A DNA stretch of 64,000 bases from Setophaga petechia (lineage: Eukaryota; Chordata; Aves; Passeriformes; Parulidae), in NCBI GenBank assembly GCA_024362935.1, contig JANCRA010000065.1, positions 1,302,001 to 1,366,000 on the forward strand. Direction: 5' to 3'. Made by a program: the position numbers and the translations under genes. This document shows positions 54,726 through 64,000 of the stretch, in pieces. The notes beneath the pieces are model-generated. The model saw only the letters and a list, made by a program, of their open reading frames with translations, searched no databases and was not told the origin of the DNA. Positions within the stretch are counted from its first letter, which is position 1. The number at the start of each line of letters is the position of its first letter.

Positions 54726-55199
54726 AGGGGAGTGAGAGCCCACCCCCGCTACACTCAGGGGGAACGTGGTGGACGCACCGCAATTTGGACAAAAGGTCGT
54801 CACCGAATCAGACTCAAGTCGAGGCAGAGGCTGACCCTCAAAGGCCGGGAAGGCACAAAGAGAGGGCAACCCGTCCCCCGCCGCGCCACCCGCGCAGGGC
54901 AGAGCGGGGCGAGGATGGGCCCACGGAATCAACAGAGTCCCCAGAAACCCACAGGGCTCCGACCCCCAGACCCGGGACCGGTTGGCTGTGAGCCCAATTC
55001 ACTCCGGGCGAACAATGGCCACTCCCCAGGACACCGTCCTGGGGCAGGAAGGGGGACTCCACATCGCACAGAAGTTCACCCTCCCCATCGTCCACGTCCG
55101 AGACAGAAGGGCTTCCCTGGGAACTCCGAGGGGTACAAGAACCAGACCCCTGCCAAAGCTCCTCACATTTTTTTCACTGCACCAGCAGCGATCCCACGT

Positions 55200-55424
55200 C
55201 TACAATGCAGTCATCAAAGAGGGCCTCCATGAGGTGGACCCCCACGAGAGACCACTCCTCCCTGGAGAACACCTTCCCAGGGATGGAAAAAACCCTCGCT
55301 CTCGGGCCCACAGAATCAGTCTTTCAAAATCATCCCAGGAAACAGAAACCTGCTTCCACTCCAGGACCCCCCTCCAGAGATCCAAAATGAGGGAATCATC
55401 CTCAAAAACCACAGAGGCTGCCAT
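55200..55424 (-). pseudogene. gag: ERV1 gag: matrix N-terminus
   Basis: Starts MAASVVFEDDSLIL with a Trp-rich helical run (WDDFERLILWARERGFF) of retroviral matrix type, 110 bases downstream of the 5' LTR. Separated from the capsid frame by indels across a Gly/Pro-rich linker. Confidence 0.6.
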
Positions 55425-55533
55425 TGCCCCAAGAACAGCAGGCAAAGCACCAAAAAGAGGGGGGGAAACACCTCACCGCAATCCGCGATCCGTGCCTCAG
55501 CCTAGGCTGCAATACACTGCGGCAGTCAGCAGA

Positions 55534-55828
55534 TGTTGCTATAGGACACGAAAGAACACAAGCACACCACTGCTCTCAAGATGAAGGAAGAAAAAGGAAG
55601 TTTATTTTCTGACTCCAATATTTATAGTTTTACAAAAGTGACAGCGGATTGGAGGGTGACAGTGACACCTCTCCAATGACACTGGTTAAACCAACAGTCC
55701 ATCAACTCTCTCCTCCTCCATCAAAGGAATGCAAAACAATAAGTTATTTACAGAAAATGTGTGACAAAGTTCCCTACAAGAATGTTAACATCAGAAGGCT
55801 TCGAAAATCTTAAAAAACCTGGGTGACA
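55534..55828 (-). mobile_element. ERV1 5' LTR
   Basis: 295 bp, same ends as the 3' LTR. No target-site duplication: bases outside it (CATATG) do not match those outside the 3' LTR (GGAGGC). On its upstream side it abuts ERV2 sequence directly. A clear TGG primer-binding site is not visible just inside. Confidence 0.9.
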
Positions 55829-55829
55829 C

Positions 55830-56110
55830 ATATGCAGCAATAGCTTCTAAAGACCAAGCTCAATGCTATCACTGTGGGGATCTTGGACATTACATAAAAG
55901 ACTGTCTGGAGAGGTCGCCCCCCCCAATACCACCGTAATTCTTATCAAAGACCCCAGACTCAGCAGCATTTTCAGCAGCGTTTCCAGCAGTGTTCGGGAA
56001 AGAAACGCCTGGTGCAGCCCGGCTGAGGAGCTTTGGGAGAGGACAACAAATGAAAGGCCACCCAGACCCAATCACGCACCAACCCAGATTGTTCCAGACG
56101 CAAAGAAGAG
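55830..56110 (+). pseudogene. gag: ERV2 nucleocapsid remnant
   Basis: Begins abruptly at the ERV1 LTR. One complete zinc knuckle (C-x2-C-x4-H-x4-C, CYHCGDLGHYIKDC, about 55863-55904) is followed by a Pro/Gln-rich part whose frame changes in a run of eight C near 55918. Everything 5' of this (LTR, matrix, capsid) is missing. Confidence 0.8.
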
Positions 56111-56146
56111 GGTCCAACCCACGGGACAACCCACAGGACAACCGAG

Positions 56147-56815
56147 ATGGGTACACGGTGGCAACTGGTAACTGCTTTGTCCATTGACTTTAATAGTAAG
56201 AATATTCACGGTGTTCCCACACACAAACATGGACCTAAAGGTAGTCCTTCAGACATTTTAATTATAGGTGATGCTCTCAATGGTGCAAAGGAAATCTTTG
56301 TTGTTCTGGAAGTGCTGACGGTTCAGCCAGGACAAGAGATCCGAGTTCAGGTACACTGCATAGACTCACCATTTTTTCTTTCTAAAGGAACTCCCATAGT
56401 ACATGCCTTTTTACTCCCAAAGAATCGCAGGGAACAGATCACTCTCAACCCTACAGCTATGTGGGCACAAGTAATGGAACCATCCAAGCCTACCATGGAG
56501 TGTGGCCTCTCTTGCAAAGGAAAGAAGACCCACCTGCCAGGGATGCTGGACACAGGTGCTGACATGACCATCATGGCCCGTTCAGATTGGCCAGCACACT
56601 GGGATCTACAACCTGTTGCAGGCATGATTACCAGGATTGGTGGAACTATGGTATCCATGAGAAGCAAAAACAAGAACCTCGTTGAAGGGCCTGAAGGCAA
56701 GCTGGCAACCATCTGACCATTTGTGGTAAGGGCCCCCATCACCCTTTGGGGCCGAGATGTTCTATCCCAGTGGGGAGCTTCTCTATGTATTCCCACCCAG
56801 GATTTCTAACTGGGG
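56147..56815 (+). pseudogene. pro: ERV2 dUTPase-like region and protease
   Basis: 190 codons open to a TGA at 56714-56716. The first half resembles a diverged dUTPase (inferred). The second has the intact protease active site LDTGADMT. Beyond the TGA the same frame continues with WGRDVLSQWG, the conserved protease C-terminal motif, so one stop separates active site and tail. Confidence 0.75.
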
Positions 56816-57700
56816 CCACTGAGTTAAGCACACTGCCAGAAACACCCCGTCTCACCTGGAAAAGTCACAGCCCGATCTGGTCCGAACAGTGGCCCCTGAA
56901 AAAAGCCAAGCTGTGCATCCTAAACAACCTTTTGGAAGAACAGCTCAAAAAAGGCCACATAGTAGAGTCCGACAGCTCGTGGAACTCTCCAGTCTTCGTT
57001 CTACCAAAGCCCGGGACAAACAGCTGGAGGCTTCTCCACAACCTTTGCAGAATCAACGAGGTCATCAAGGACATGGGCCCTCTCCAGCCTGGCCTGCCCT
57101 CCCCATCGATGCTGCCTAGGGACTGGACACTCGCTATCATAGACATTAAGGACTGTTTCTTCAGCATTCCACTGCACCCTGAGGATGCTCCAAGGTTTGC
57201 TTTCTCTGTTCCCTCTATTAACAAGGAGAGCCCGCTCAAAAGATATCATTGGCTTTATCTTTTTCAGGGTCTCAAAAACAGCCTGAGTATTTGTCAGTGG
57301 TACATGGCTCACATCCTGTCTCCCATTTGGAAATCATTTCCAGATGCTATCATCTGTCACTATATGGATGACATTCTGGTGTGTGCTTCAGACAAAGTTT
57401 ACTTGGACACCACAGTTAAAAAGACTATTGAAGCCATAGAAAAGGCAGGAATGGAGATTCGTGAGGACAAAATCCAGTACACTGAGCCATGGACTTACCT
57501 TGGAGTCCAGATCCGAGAAAGGAGCGTCGTTCCTCAGCAGGTCACCATCAACCATGACCTGAAAACCCTGAGGGACTTACACAACCTGTGTGGATCCATC
57601 AACTGGGTACGTCCACTGCTAGGACTTACAACAGAGGACCTTGCTCCCTTGTTCAATCTTTTTTGTGGACCCAAGGACCTGGACTCTTCCCTGCACTCTC
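56746..57700 (+). pseudogene. pol: ERV2 pol: reverse transcriptase
   Basis: About 315 meaningful codons, with motif A Asp-133 and YMDD at 206-209. The usual LPQG reads LFQG. The frame is lost at about 57690, and later codons of this ORF are out of frame. Confidence 0.9.
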
Positions 57701-59533
57701 ACAGAGGAAGCCAAAAGTGCCATCATCAAAGTCCAGGAAGCCCTGTCTTCGCACAAAGCCCATCGCTACGAGCCCAGTCTGCCTTTCCAGTTCATCATTC
57801 TGGGAAAAGCACCCCCATTCCATGGACTGATTTTCCAATGGGACCCTCAGCTGTGAGACCCTTTGTTGATACTGGAATGGGTTTTTACAAGTAGCCAGCC
57901 TACAAAGACTCTTACCACCTACCAGGAGGTCATAGCACACTTAATAAAAAAGGCTAGAACTTCCCTTTGCTCCCTTTCAGGTTGTGATTTTGAATGCATA
58001 TACTTGCCTATAACTCTTAAAGACTTTGAGCATTTGATCCAGACCAATGCGAGTCTCCAGTTTGCCCTGGACAGTTTTACGGGTCAAACTTATGCAAAGA
58101 TGCCAGAACACAAACTTTTTAACCAGAATGAAACTTTTCATTTGATTCCAAAGCAAATCCAAAGTAGAAAACCTCTCAAGGCTCTAACCCTCTTTACAGA
58201 TGGCTCAGGGTCTTCCCACAAGTCAGTGATTACTTGGAGAGACATCTAAACACAAGATTGGCAATCTGATGTACAAGAAGTAGAAGGATTGCCACAGATT
58301 GTGGAATTAGCAGCCGTTGTCAGAGCCTTTGGTAAATTTAAAAACGAGCCTTTCAATCTGGTCACAAATTCAGCTTATGTTGCAGGAATAGCTATGAGAG
58401 CAGAACATGCTCTTCTCAAAGAAGTTTCTAATCCAAAGTTGTACCAACTGCTCTCTAAATTAATACAACTGTTCTCCCACAGAAAGCAACCTTACCACAT
58501 AATGCATGTGAGGTCACACATCGACCTCCCAGATTTTGTTGCAGAAGGCAACAAGAAAGCAGATGCATTAGCAATGGCAGTACAAACTGCTAATGTTCCT
58601 GACATCTTTGCCCAGGAAAAGTTGTCACACGCGTTTTTCCATCAAAATGCACCTGCCCTTATGAGAATGTTTAAGCTCTCAAAGGAGCAGCCAAAGGCTA
58701 TTGTAGCTACATGTCCGAATTGTCAAAACTACCAAATACCATCTATGGGGACGGGAGTCAATCCCAGAGGTCTGAGTAGCTGTCAGCTGTGGCAGACAGA
58801 TGTAACTCACTCTGCACCTTTTGGAAAGTCAAAATACGTGCATGTATCGGTTGACACATTTTCAGGAGCAATATTTGCATCATCACATGCAGGAGGAAAG
58901 ACCATGCACACAATAAAAGACTGTCTCCTCGCTTTTGCCACCCTGGGTGTACCAAAGGAGATCAAAACAGATAATGGACCAGCCCATACCTCCCACAAGT
59001 TAAAGGAGTTCTTCAATGAATGGGGCATAGTGCACAAGACCGGCATACCTGTAAACCCCACAGGACAATCCATTGTGGAAAGGACACATCAAACCCTCAA
59101 AAGAGTCCTCGATCAACAGAACAGGGACACAAAAGCCACAACTCCAGTGGAAAGACTCTGCAAGGCTCTCTATGTCATCAACTTCCTGAACTGTACAGCA
59201 TCAGAGCCTGACCCACTAATTCTTCACCACTTTGCAAATACCACCCAAGCAAAGCTCACTGAGAAACCACCTGTGCTCGTGAAGGACCCTGAAACACACC
59301 AAATTTCTGGGCCTCACCAGTTGATTACTTGGGGAAGAGGGTATGCGTGTGTGCTAGTACCATATGGTCCAAGGTGGTACCCAGGAAAATACATAAAACC
59401 ATACTTAGGAACTGCGAACACTACTCCTGTGGATGGGGACAAGAACTCTCCTGAGGCAAACACAAGAGCACCTCAAAACCAAACCAGCTCTGCCTGGAGA
59501 CAAAGACGTTGCCGAACATCCACAAACACATGA
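57641..59533 (+). pseudogene. pol: ERV2 pol: RT end, RNase H and integrase
   Basis: One frame with stops at 57854-57856 (TGA) and 58247-58249 (TAA). RNase H keeps the first acidic site (FTDGSG) and the Glu, but its third site reads LVTNSAY, with Asn where ERV1 has Asp. From 58289 the 414-codon stretch is a whole integrase: H114/H118-C142/C145, D171, D228 and E264 (spacing 35). Close to ERV1 in layout but clearly a different lineage. Confidence 0.9.
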
Positions 59534-59865
59534 ACAGACTGCCCCATTACAAGACAGCAGACAAGACAGAAAGCTAAAAAATAGTCTGCTGTATCAGGCC
59601 ATAGACAACCTTAACACTGAAGTGTTCTCTGAATTATGCGTTATTACACTGTGTTTTGTATTTTAAAAATCCCTTTACTTCCCTCCTCCTGACCCTCAAA
59701 AACTCCTAACCCCCAACCCACTCCTCCTCCCTTAGTGTAGCTTAGAAATTAAAAGAAAGGGGGGCGGGGGGGAAACACAGAAAAGGACAAGGCAGAAATC
59801 CCTCTCATCATAAAGATAACAATTCTGCTTATATTCCCTATCAGAAGCCCTGTTCCTGCCCAAAG
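59534..59865. other. ERV2 pol-env spacer
   Basis: Untranslated-looking, A/C-rich, with a G-run at about 59760-59771. A splice acceptor for env may lie here but is not identifiable with confidence. Confidence 0.4.
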
Positions 59866-61167
59866 ATGAAAAATATCTCCGTCAGTGCTGTTCTCACCGC
59901 CGCCTGGATGTTCGTCACCGTACCGTGTGCCTTCGGCTGGATTAGCCCACAGCCCAGCCATAATGTTTGGGTAACCTTAGCAAAAACATTAAAACAGGAC
60001 AACATGTGCTTGTCCATGGGAAGCGTTGATAATCCACTTTTTACTTGTCTAGTAGGAATTCCCTTTGTAGCAGACGACTGACCTGTTAATAACTCAGAGC
60101 TCCTCTGCACCACAGGTAAGAGACCCAATGCGGCTGATACTTGGGACGAGTGGACAAAAATTCTACTAGATGCTTGAGAGGAACCCCAAGAATTGGAACT
60201 GTTGGGGTCCTCCAAGGCCATATACTGTGTCAAATTTTACTTTAGACGACCAAAAAACAATTGGTCAGAAATTGACCAACATAAAAACACATATACAAAA
60301 AATGTGTCACCAATTAACAAAGCCTATAACTCTCATGATTGGTGTAATTACACGGCTCGTGCGATTTCTGTGTCTTCCCTCCATCCCAAAGTATTACCCA
60401 AGGAGATGTTTCTCATCTGTGGTGACAGAGTATGGGCTGGGATCCCCTCCCGACTCCAGGGAGGTCCCTGTACCCTTGGAAGACTTTCTACCCTTACTCC
60501 AAATATCACTCTGTTACATAAGTGGAAAAAGGAAAATTAATCAAAACACCTAAAAAGGTCCTACACTGAATTTGAGGAAAATTGTGATCCTAAATTATAT
60601 GATTGGAACAAACCAAAAAAGATTGCTGTCTCACTGTTTTTACCCTGGGCAGCTGTGGCTAAAGCCCTCGGTGAAATCAATCACCCTGGGTGCTGGCTCA
60701 GCAAACAAGCTAATGCCACATCTGCAGCCCTGAGTGATCTCTTAAAGGAAGAAGAAACCACCAGACAGGCTTCGCTCCAAAATCGAGCAGCAATCGACTT
60801 CCTGCTGCTTGCCCACGGACACGGCTGTGAGGACTTGGAAGGAATGTGCTGCTTCAACCTCTCTTCACGTTCGGAATCCATCCATGCAAATATCCAGAAA
60901 CTGAAAGTTCTCATGAAGGATTTGAAAGTAGAAAGAATCCCAGACTGGGTCAATGAAACTTTTGGGCAGTGGGGATTAACAGGATGGGCTGCATCGTTGG
61001 TTAAGGGAATGTTGTTAATTCTCCTTGTAATTGTTATTGTATTAGCTATGATCTCGTGCCTTGTCCACTGTTTCAAAAGAACCATAGCAAATGCCTTTTT
61101 TGTAAAAACAGAAAGTGGAATTGTAGTAAACGCCACAAGCCTGGCGAAGGCACCGTGGAGGGTTTAA
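59866..61167 (+). pseudogene. env: ERV2 env (alpharetrovirus-like TM), one frame with three stops
   Basis: A signal peptide follows ATG 59866. The same frame runs 1302 bases to TAA 61165-61167, broken only by TGA 60079, TGA 60175 and TAA 60538. SU has N-glycosylation sequons and several Cys. TM (about 60610 on) has a heptad stretch, a C-x6-C-C motif (CEDLEGMCC) and a 20-residue hydrophobic anchor (about 61000-61060) with a short tail. The region around the CX6CC motif strongly resembles the transmembrane protein of avian sarcoma-leukosis type viruses (recognised, not aligned). Non-functional as it stands. Confidence 0.85.
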
Positions 61168-61177
61168 CAATAAGAAT

Positions 61178-61480
61178 GCTGACACAGCAGCAGAGAGGTG
61201 TTCCTGACCCCAGACTCACAACGTATCTTTGTACCCTTATAAGGAGAAAAGTCTTGTTAACCCTATTATTGGTCGCTTGTAGTCCTTCTAACCTTTGCTC
61301 ATTGGTCAAGTTTGGAGCCTGGCCAAGGGTATAAATGTAGCTTACTGTACCCTACTAACTTAGAAGAAGAAGAACCGGGTTCTTTCACATCCTCCCGAAT
61401 AAACCATCTCCGTAGAACAGCCGGTGTCTCATCTTCTCCTCTCTCTACGCTTGCCTGAAGCCTATGCCCGGGGAAGCCAA
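61178..61480 (+). mobile_element. ERV2 3' LTR
   Basis: Follows env by a few bases. Two ATTGG boxes (about 61268, 61301), TATA box GGGTATAAATG (about 61328-61338) and AATAAA (about 61399) are in order. Ends are approximate and no 5' partner exists in the window. Confidence 0.6.
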
Positions 61481-61659
61481 GCCTAGCAGCAGCTGAAATC
61501 CCAAAGAGCTGACAATCACTATAAGAGCTGTTATCACCCTGCTGGCTGGAAGGCACCCCCGTGCCTTGGGTCCGAGCGAGCTGGCCTCCAGGACTCTGAT
61601 CCTCCTGGGATAGAGGTCTCAGGCCAACGCTCTGCTAATAAGACCCCCCACGGCTGAAT
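61481..61659. other. Junction sequence between ERV2 and the right arm
   Basis: No retroviral motif. It includes CCTTGGGTCCGAGCGAGCTGG-type sequence that might be leader sequence after an LTR. The right arm begins at about 61660. Confidence 0.35.
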
Positions 61660-63253
61660 AAGCACGTGAGGCGTTGGAGGTGGTTCAGCGAGCTGTTTCG
61701 GCTTGCCAACTTTATCGCATTGACTCCTCGGTTGATGTCACTGTGTTCATCACCCCTCCAGGTTGGCATCCCACGGGCATCATTGGCTAATGGAGTGACA
61801 AATGGTCTGATTCCTTGCACGTTCTGGAATGGGTCTTCCTGCCCCATCAGCCGCAGAAGACGGCAATTGCATTGTTTGAGCTGATTGCTTGTTTGATAAT
61901 CAAATGCTGGCAACGGTGTTTGCAATTGATGGGTGCGGATCCTGCAAAGATCATACTCCCGGTGCAACGGGAGGATTTTGACTGGAGCTTTGCAAACAGT
62001 GTGTCCCTGTAGAGTGCTCTGGAAAATTTTTCAGGGCAGATCACTTATCATCTGCGCAGCCATAGCATACTGCATATGGTGAAATCCACACAAATTTCTT
62101 TGTGGCCCAAAAATAGTCAGGAACCTGTGCAAGGACCCGCCGTCTTTACTGACGGTTCAGGGAAAACAGGAAAGGCCATTGTTACCTGGACGGACAGATA
62201 CGAGTGGCAGGTTCTGGAAGGCCATGAGGATGGGTCAGCCCAATTGGTTGAATTGAGGGCTGCTGTCACGGCATTTGAGAATTTTTCCAGGAACCTTTCA
62301 ACTTGGTCACGGATTCCACCTATGTGGTTGATATCGCACAGCAGTTGGGTCATTCGGTTTTGAAGGAGGTCAGTAATCCTGCCTTGTTTCATTTACTGAA
62401 GATCTTGTGGTGTGCCATTCAGGCCCGGGTTCATCCCTTTTATGTTCTGCATGTGAGGAGTCACACCGATTTGCCAGGCTTTATCGTGGAAGGTAACGCG
62501 AGGGCTGACAAGTTGTTTAACCCAGCGTGGGTGGCGCCTAAGCCTGATACACTCACGCAGGCCGAGGCATCACATGGGTTTTTCCATGAAAATGCACATA
62601 CCCTGCAGAAGCAGTTTCAGCTGATGCCAACTGAGGCTCGTGACATTGTTGAGTCGTGTGATGACTGCCATGCACTTGCTCCGCCTTTGCCAGCAGGGGT
62701 AAACCCCAGAGGCCTTAGGGCCTTGGAGCTTTGGCAGACCGATATCACCCAGATTGCCGAGTTTGGTTGGCTCAAGTATGTGCATGTCACGGTGGACACG
62801 TTCTCCTCTGCGATGGGGGCTTCGGCTCACACTGGGGAGAAGGCCCGTGATGTCCTCGCCCACTGGAGGCAGGCCTTTGCCGTTCTGGGCATACCTTCTG
62901 CTGTGAAAACTGACAATGGTCCTGCTTACGCATCGCAAAAGGTGCGGCAGTTCCTGCAGTTGTGGGGTGTCTCGCACAAGTTTGGTATCCCTCATTCTCC
63001 GACTGGTCAGGCTATTGTGGAACGCGCTCATGGTACTCTGAAGCGGGTTCTTCCTAAACAAAATTGGGGAATGCAGGGTGAAACCCCGCACAGTCGGTTG
63101 GCAAAAGCTTTGTGCACAATTAATCATCTCACTGTGTCACAGAACTCAAATAACCCTGTCATTTTGAATCACCATCTCTCGTTGCAGGCTGCGGACGAGG
63201 CACATCAGCCTCGGGTGAAGGTTTGGGTGCGGAATTTGGTCACCAAACAGTGT
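61660..63253 (+). pseudogene. pol: ERV1 pol copy in the right arm
   Basis: RT end, RNase H and integrase, starting mid-gene. It lacks the TGA found at 51056 in the other arm but has its own TAG (62011-62013) and a one-base loss near 62290 before the 62303 ORF. Integrase zinc residues and all three acidic residues (Asp, Asp, Glu at 147, 204, 240 of the 62303 ORF) are present. The reading then jumps into LTR sequence at about 63252. Confidence 0.9.
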
Positions 63254-63376
63254 CACCCTCCAATCAACTGTCACCTTTGTAAAACTATAAATATGGAGTC
63301 AGAAAAATAAACGTCCCTTTTTTCCTTTCACCTTGAGAGCAGGTGTGCTTGTGTTCTTTCATGTCCTGTAGCGACA
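63253..63376 (+). mobile_element. Truncated ERV1 3' LTR in the right arm
   Basis: Only the last ~124 bases of the LTR remain (TATA region, AATAAA, GCGACA end). The front and the pol end were removed by a ~0.5-kb deletion with GTG/TCAC microhomology. Confidence 0.85.
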
Positions 63377-64000
63377 GGCTACTTCAGCTTCTGCCATGTC
63401 CTGTTTGTCTTTCAGTAGTGACTGGCACCCTGCCCTGTCCCACAGCTCCATCCTGGCTCTGCAGGTGGCTTCCTGGGTGAGCTCACTCCTTGTGAGAGAC
63501 ACTTCTGGAGTTCACATTCTCTTCAGGCCTGCACCAGCATTCCTCCTTCCTGACATCCACACTCTTGTTAGAAAACTGGGTCATTCAGGAGAGAAGGATG
63601 CATGGAAAGATCCTCAGATGGAAGTCAGAGAACCTCTGTGGGCACCTCAGTATATGGAGGAGGACCAAGGTGTTTCTTCTCCCTCTTTTGTCAGCTGAGA
63701 ATTCTGACCAGCAGTAACAGAGACTCTCCTAAGGCCCCATTAACGAATGCACTTACACAGCCCTGGGGATGCCAGTGAAGGAAACCATGTGTCATGTAAT
63801 GCGTGGCATGTATGACCAGAGTCACCAAACACCACCTAAACATGGAATTGTTCCACCTCTCTAGGACAGGCAGAAATTTAAAGAATTAACTGCAGCCTTA
63901 AGGGCAGAAGAGGCCAGAGGAGGAAAAAAACTCTGAGGGGAAAAAACCACCATCTCTGGAGGGGGAAACATCTCTGCCTGCTCAGAATCGGTCGAGGGAA
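63377..64000. other. Non-retroviral flank shared with 48473-49095
   Basis: Same sequence inverted. An open frame of about 100 codons on the plus strand (63396-63698) is similar in both arms (VSSLLVRDTSGVH...) but has no recognised family and differs at its ends, so it is not called a gene. Confidence 0.6.

Larger units (their letters stand above)
61660..64000. repeat. Right arm of the large inverted repeat
   Basis: Reverse complement of 48473-51305 up to the window edge, including the same non-retroviral flank beyond the LTR (63377-64000 against 49095-48473). Confidence 0.85.

Noticed and set aside
49096..55828. Target-site duplication around ERV1
   Set aside because: Bases outside the two LTRs (GGAGGC and CATATG) do not match.
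1..64000. tRNA, rRNA or riboswitch genes
   Set aside because: I looked for cloverleaf-like and conserved rRNA phrases and found none I could support by eye.

Overview
The window looks like nuclear DNA of a bird, most likely a songbird. It carries CR1 retroposon pieces, several avian-type endogenous retroviruses (one with an alpharetrovirus-like transmembrane Env), a C2H2 zinc-finger family whose lead exon I recognise from songbird annotations, MROH-type HEAT-repeat exons, a RING fragment of a bird-expanded type, and very GC-rich, strand-biased introns of microchromosome style. There are no bacterial-style operons. It reads as repeat-rich, segmentally duplicated DNA with few intact genes.

Layout. 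1-2200: 3' part of a degraded endogenous retrovirus (here ERV3): an unidentified Cys-rich ORF, then a frameshifted env. 3440-3870: ACTGGG minisatellite. 3935-4960: CpG-rich block with six ZNF143-like motifs. 5314-5928: retroviral LTR. 5945-9560: a large imperfect palindrome centred on a CpG-rich, five-CCAAT-box promoter; 9583-11425: CCCAGT minisatellite; 11627-12257: LTR insertion; 12291-13600: zinc-finger locus A, frameshifted. 14600-14886: ACTGGG minisatellite. 15200-16260: GC-rich segment with possible exons. 16634-17447: another LTR. 17890-24580: second copy of the palindrome, minisatellite and zinc-finger block (locus B, open after splicing one intron). 24637-27130: three LTR remnants and an env tail. 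27130-34460: mostly unassigned sequence with CR1, AT-rich blocks, LTRs and a gag start. 34460-37710: zinc-finger locus C (302 aa, open) with its own GC-rich 5' exon and 3' minisatellite. 38975-42160: MROH-like and RING-finger pseudogene exons. 42240-48470: LTR pieces, a small unrecognised two-exon coding fragment, and CR1. 48473-64000: an inverted repeat holding two copies of a betaretrovirus-like element (ERV1; gag-dUTPase-pro-pol, no env), with a second element (ERV2; nc-pro-pol-env) in the loop.

How it fits together. The three zinc-finger loci are paralogues inside a cassette whose flanks carry minisatellites of opposite orientation (CCCAGT upstream, ACTGGG downstream). Cassettes A and B also share the palindromic promoter, about 12 kb apart. 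Only B and C keep an open finger array; A has a one-base insertion after its first finger. All three share one in-frame stop, and A and C keep a complete extra finger beyond it. All retroviral copies are broken and are described as fossils. Coordinates of exons, LTR ends and duplication borders come from reading the sequence by eye; no alignment or database search was run.
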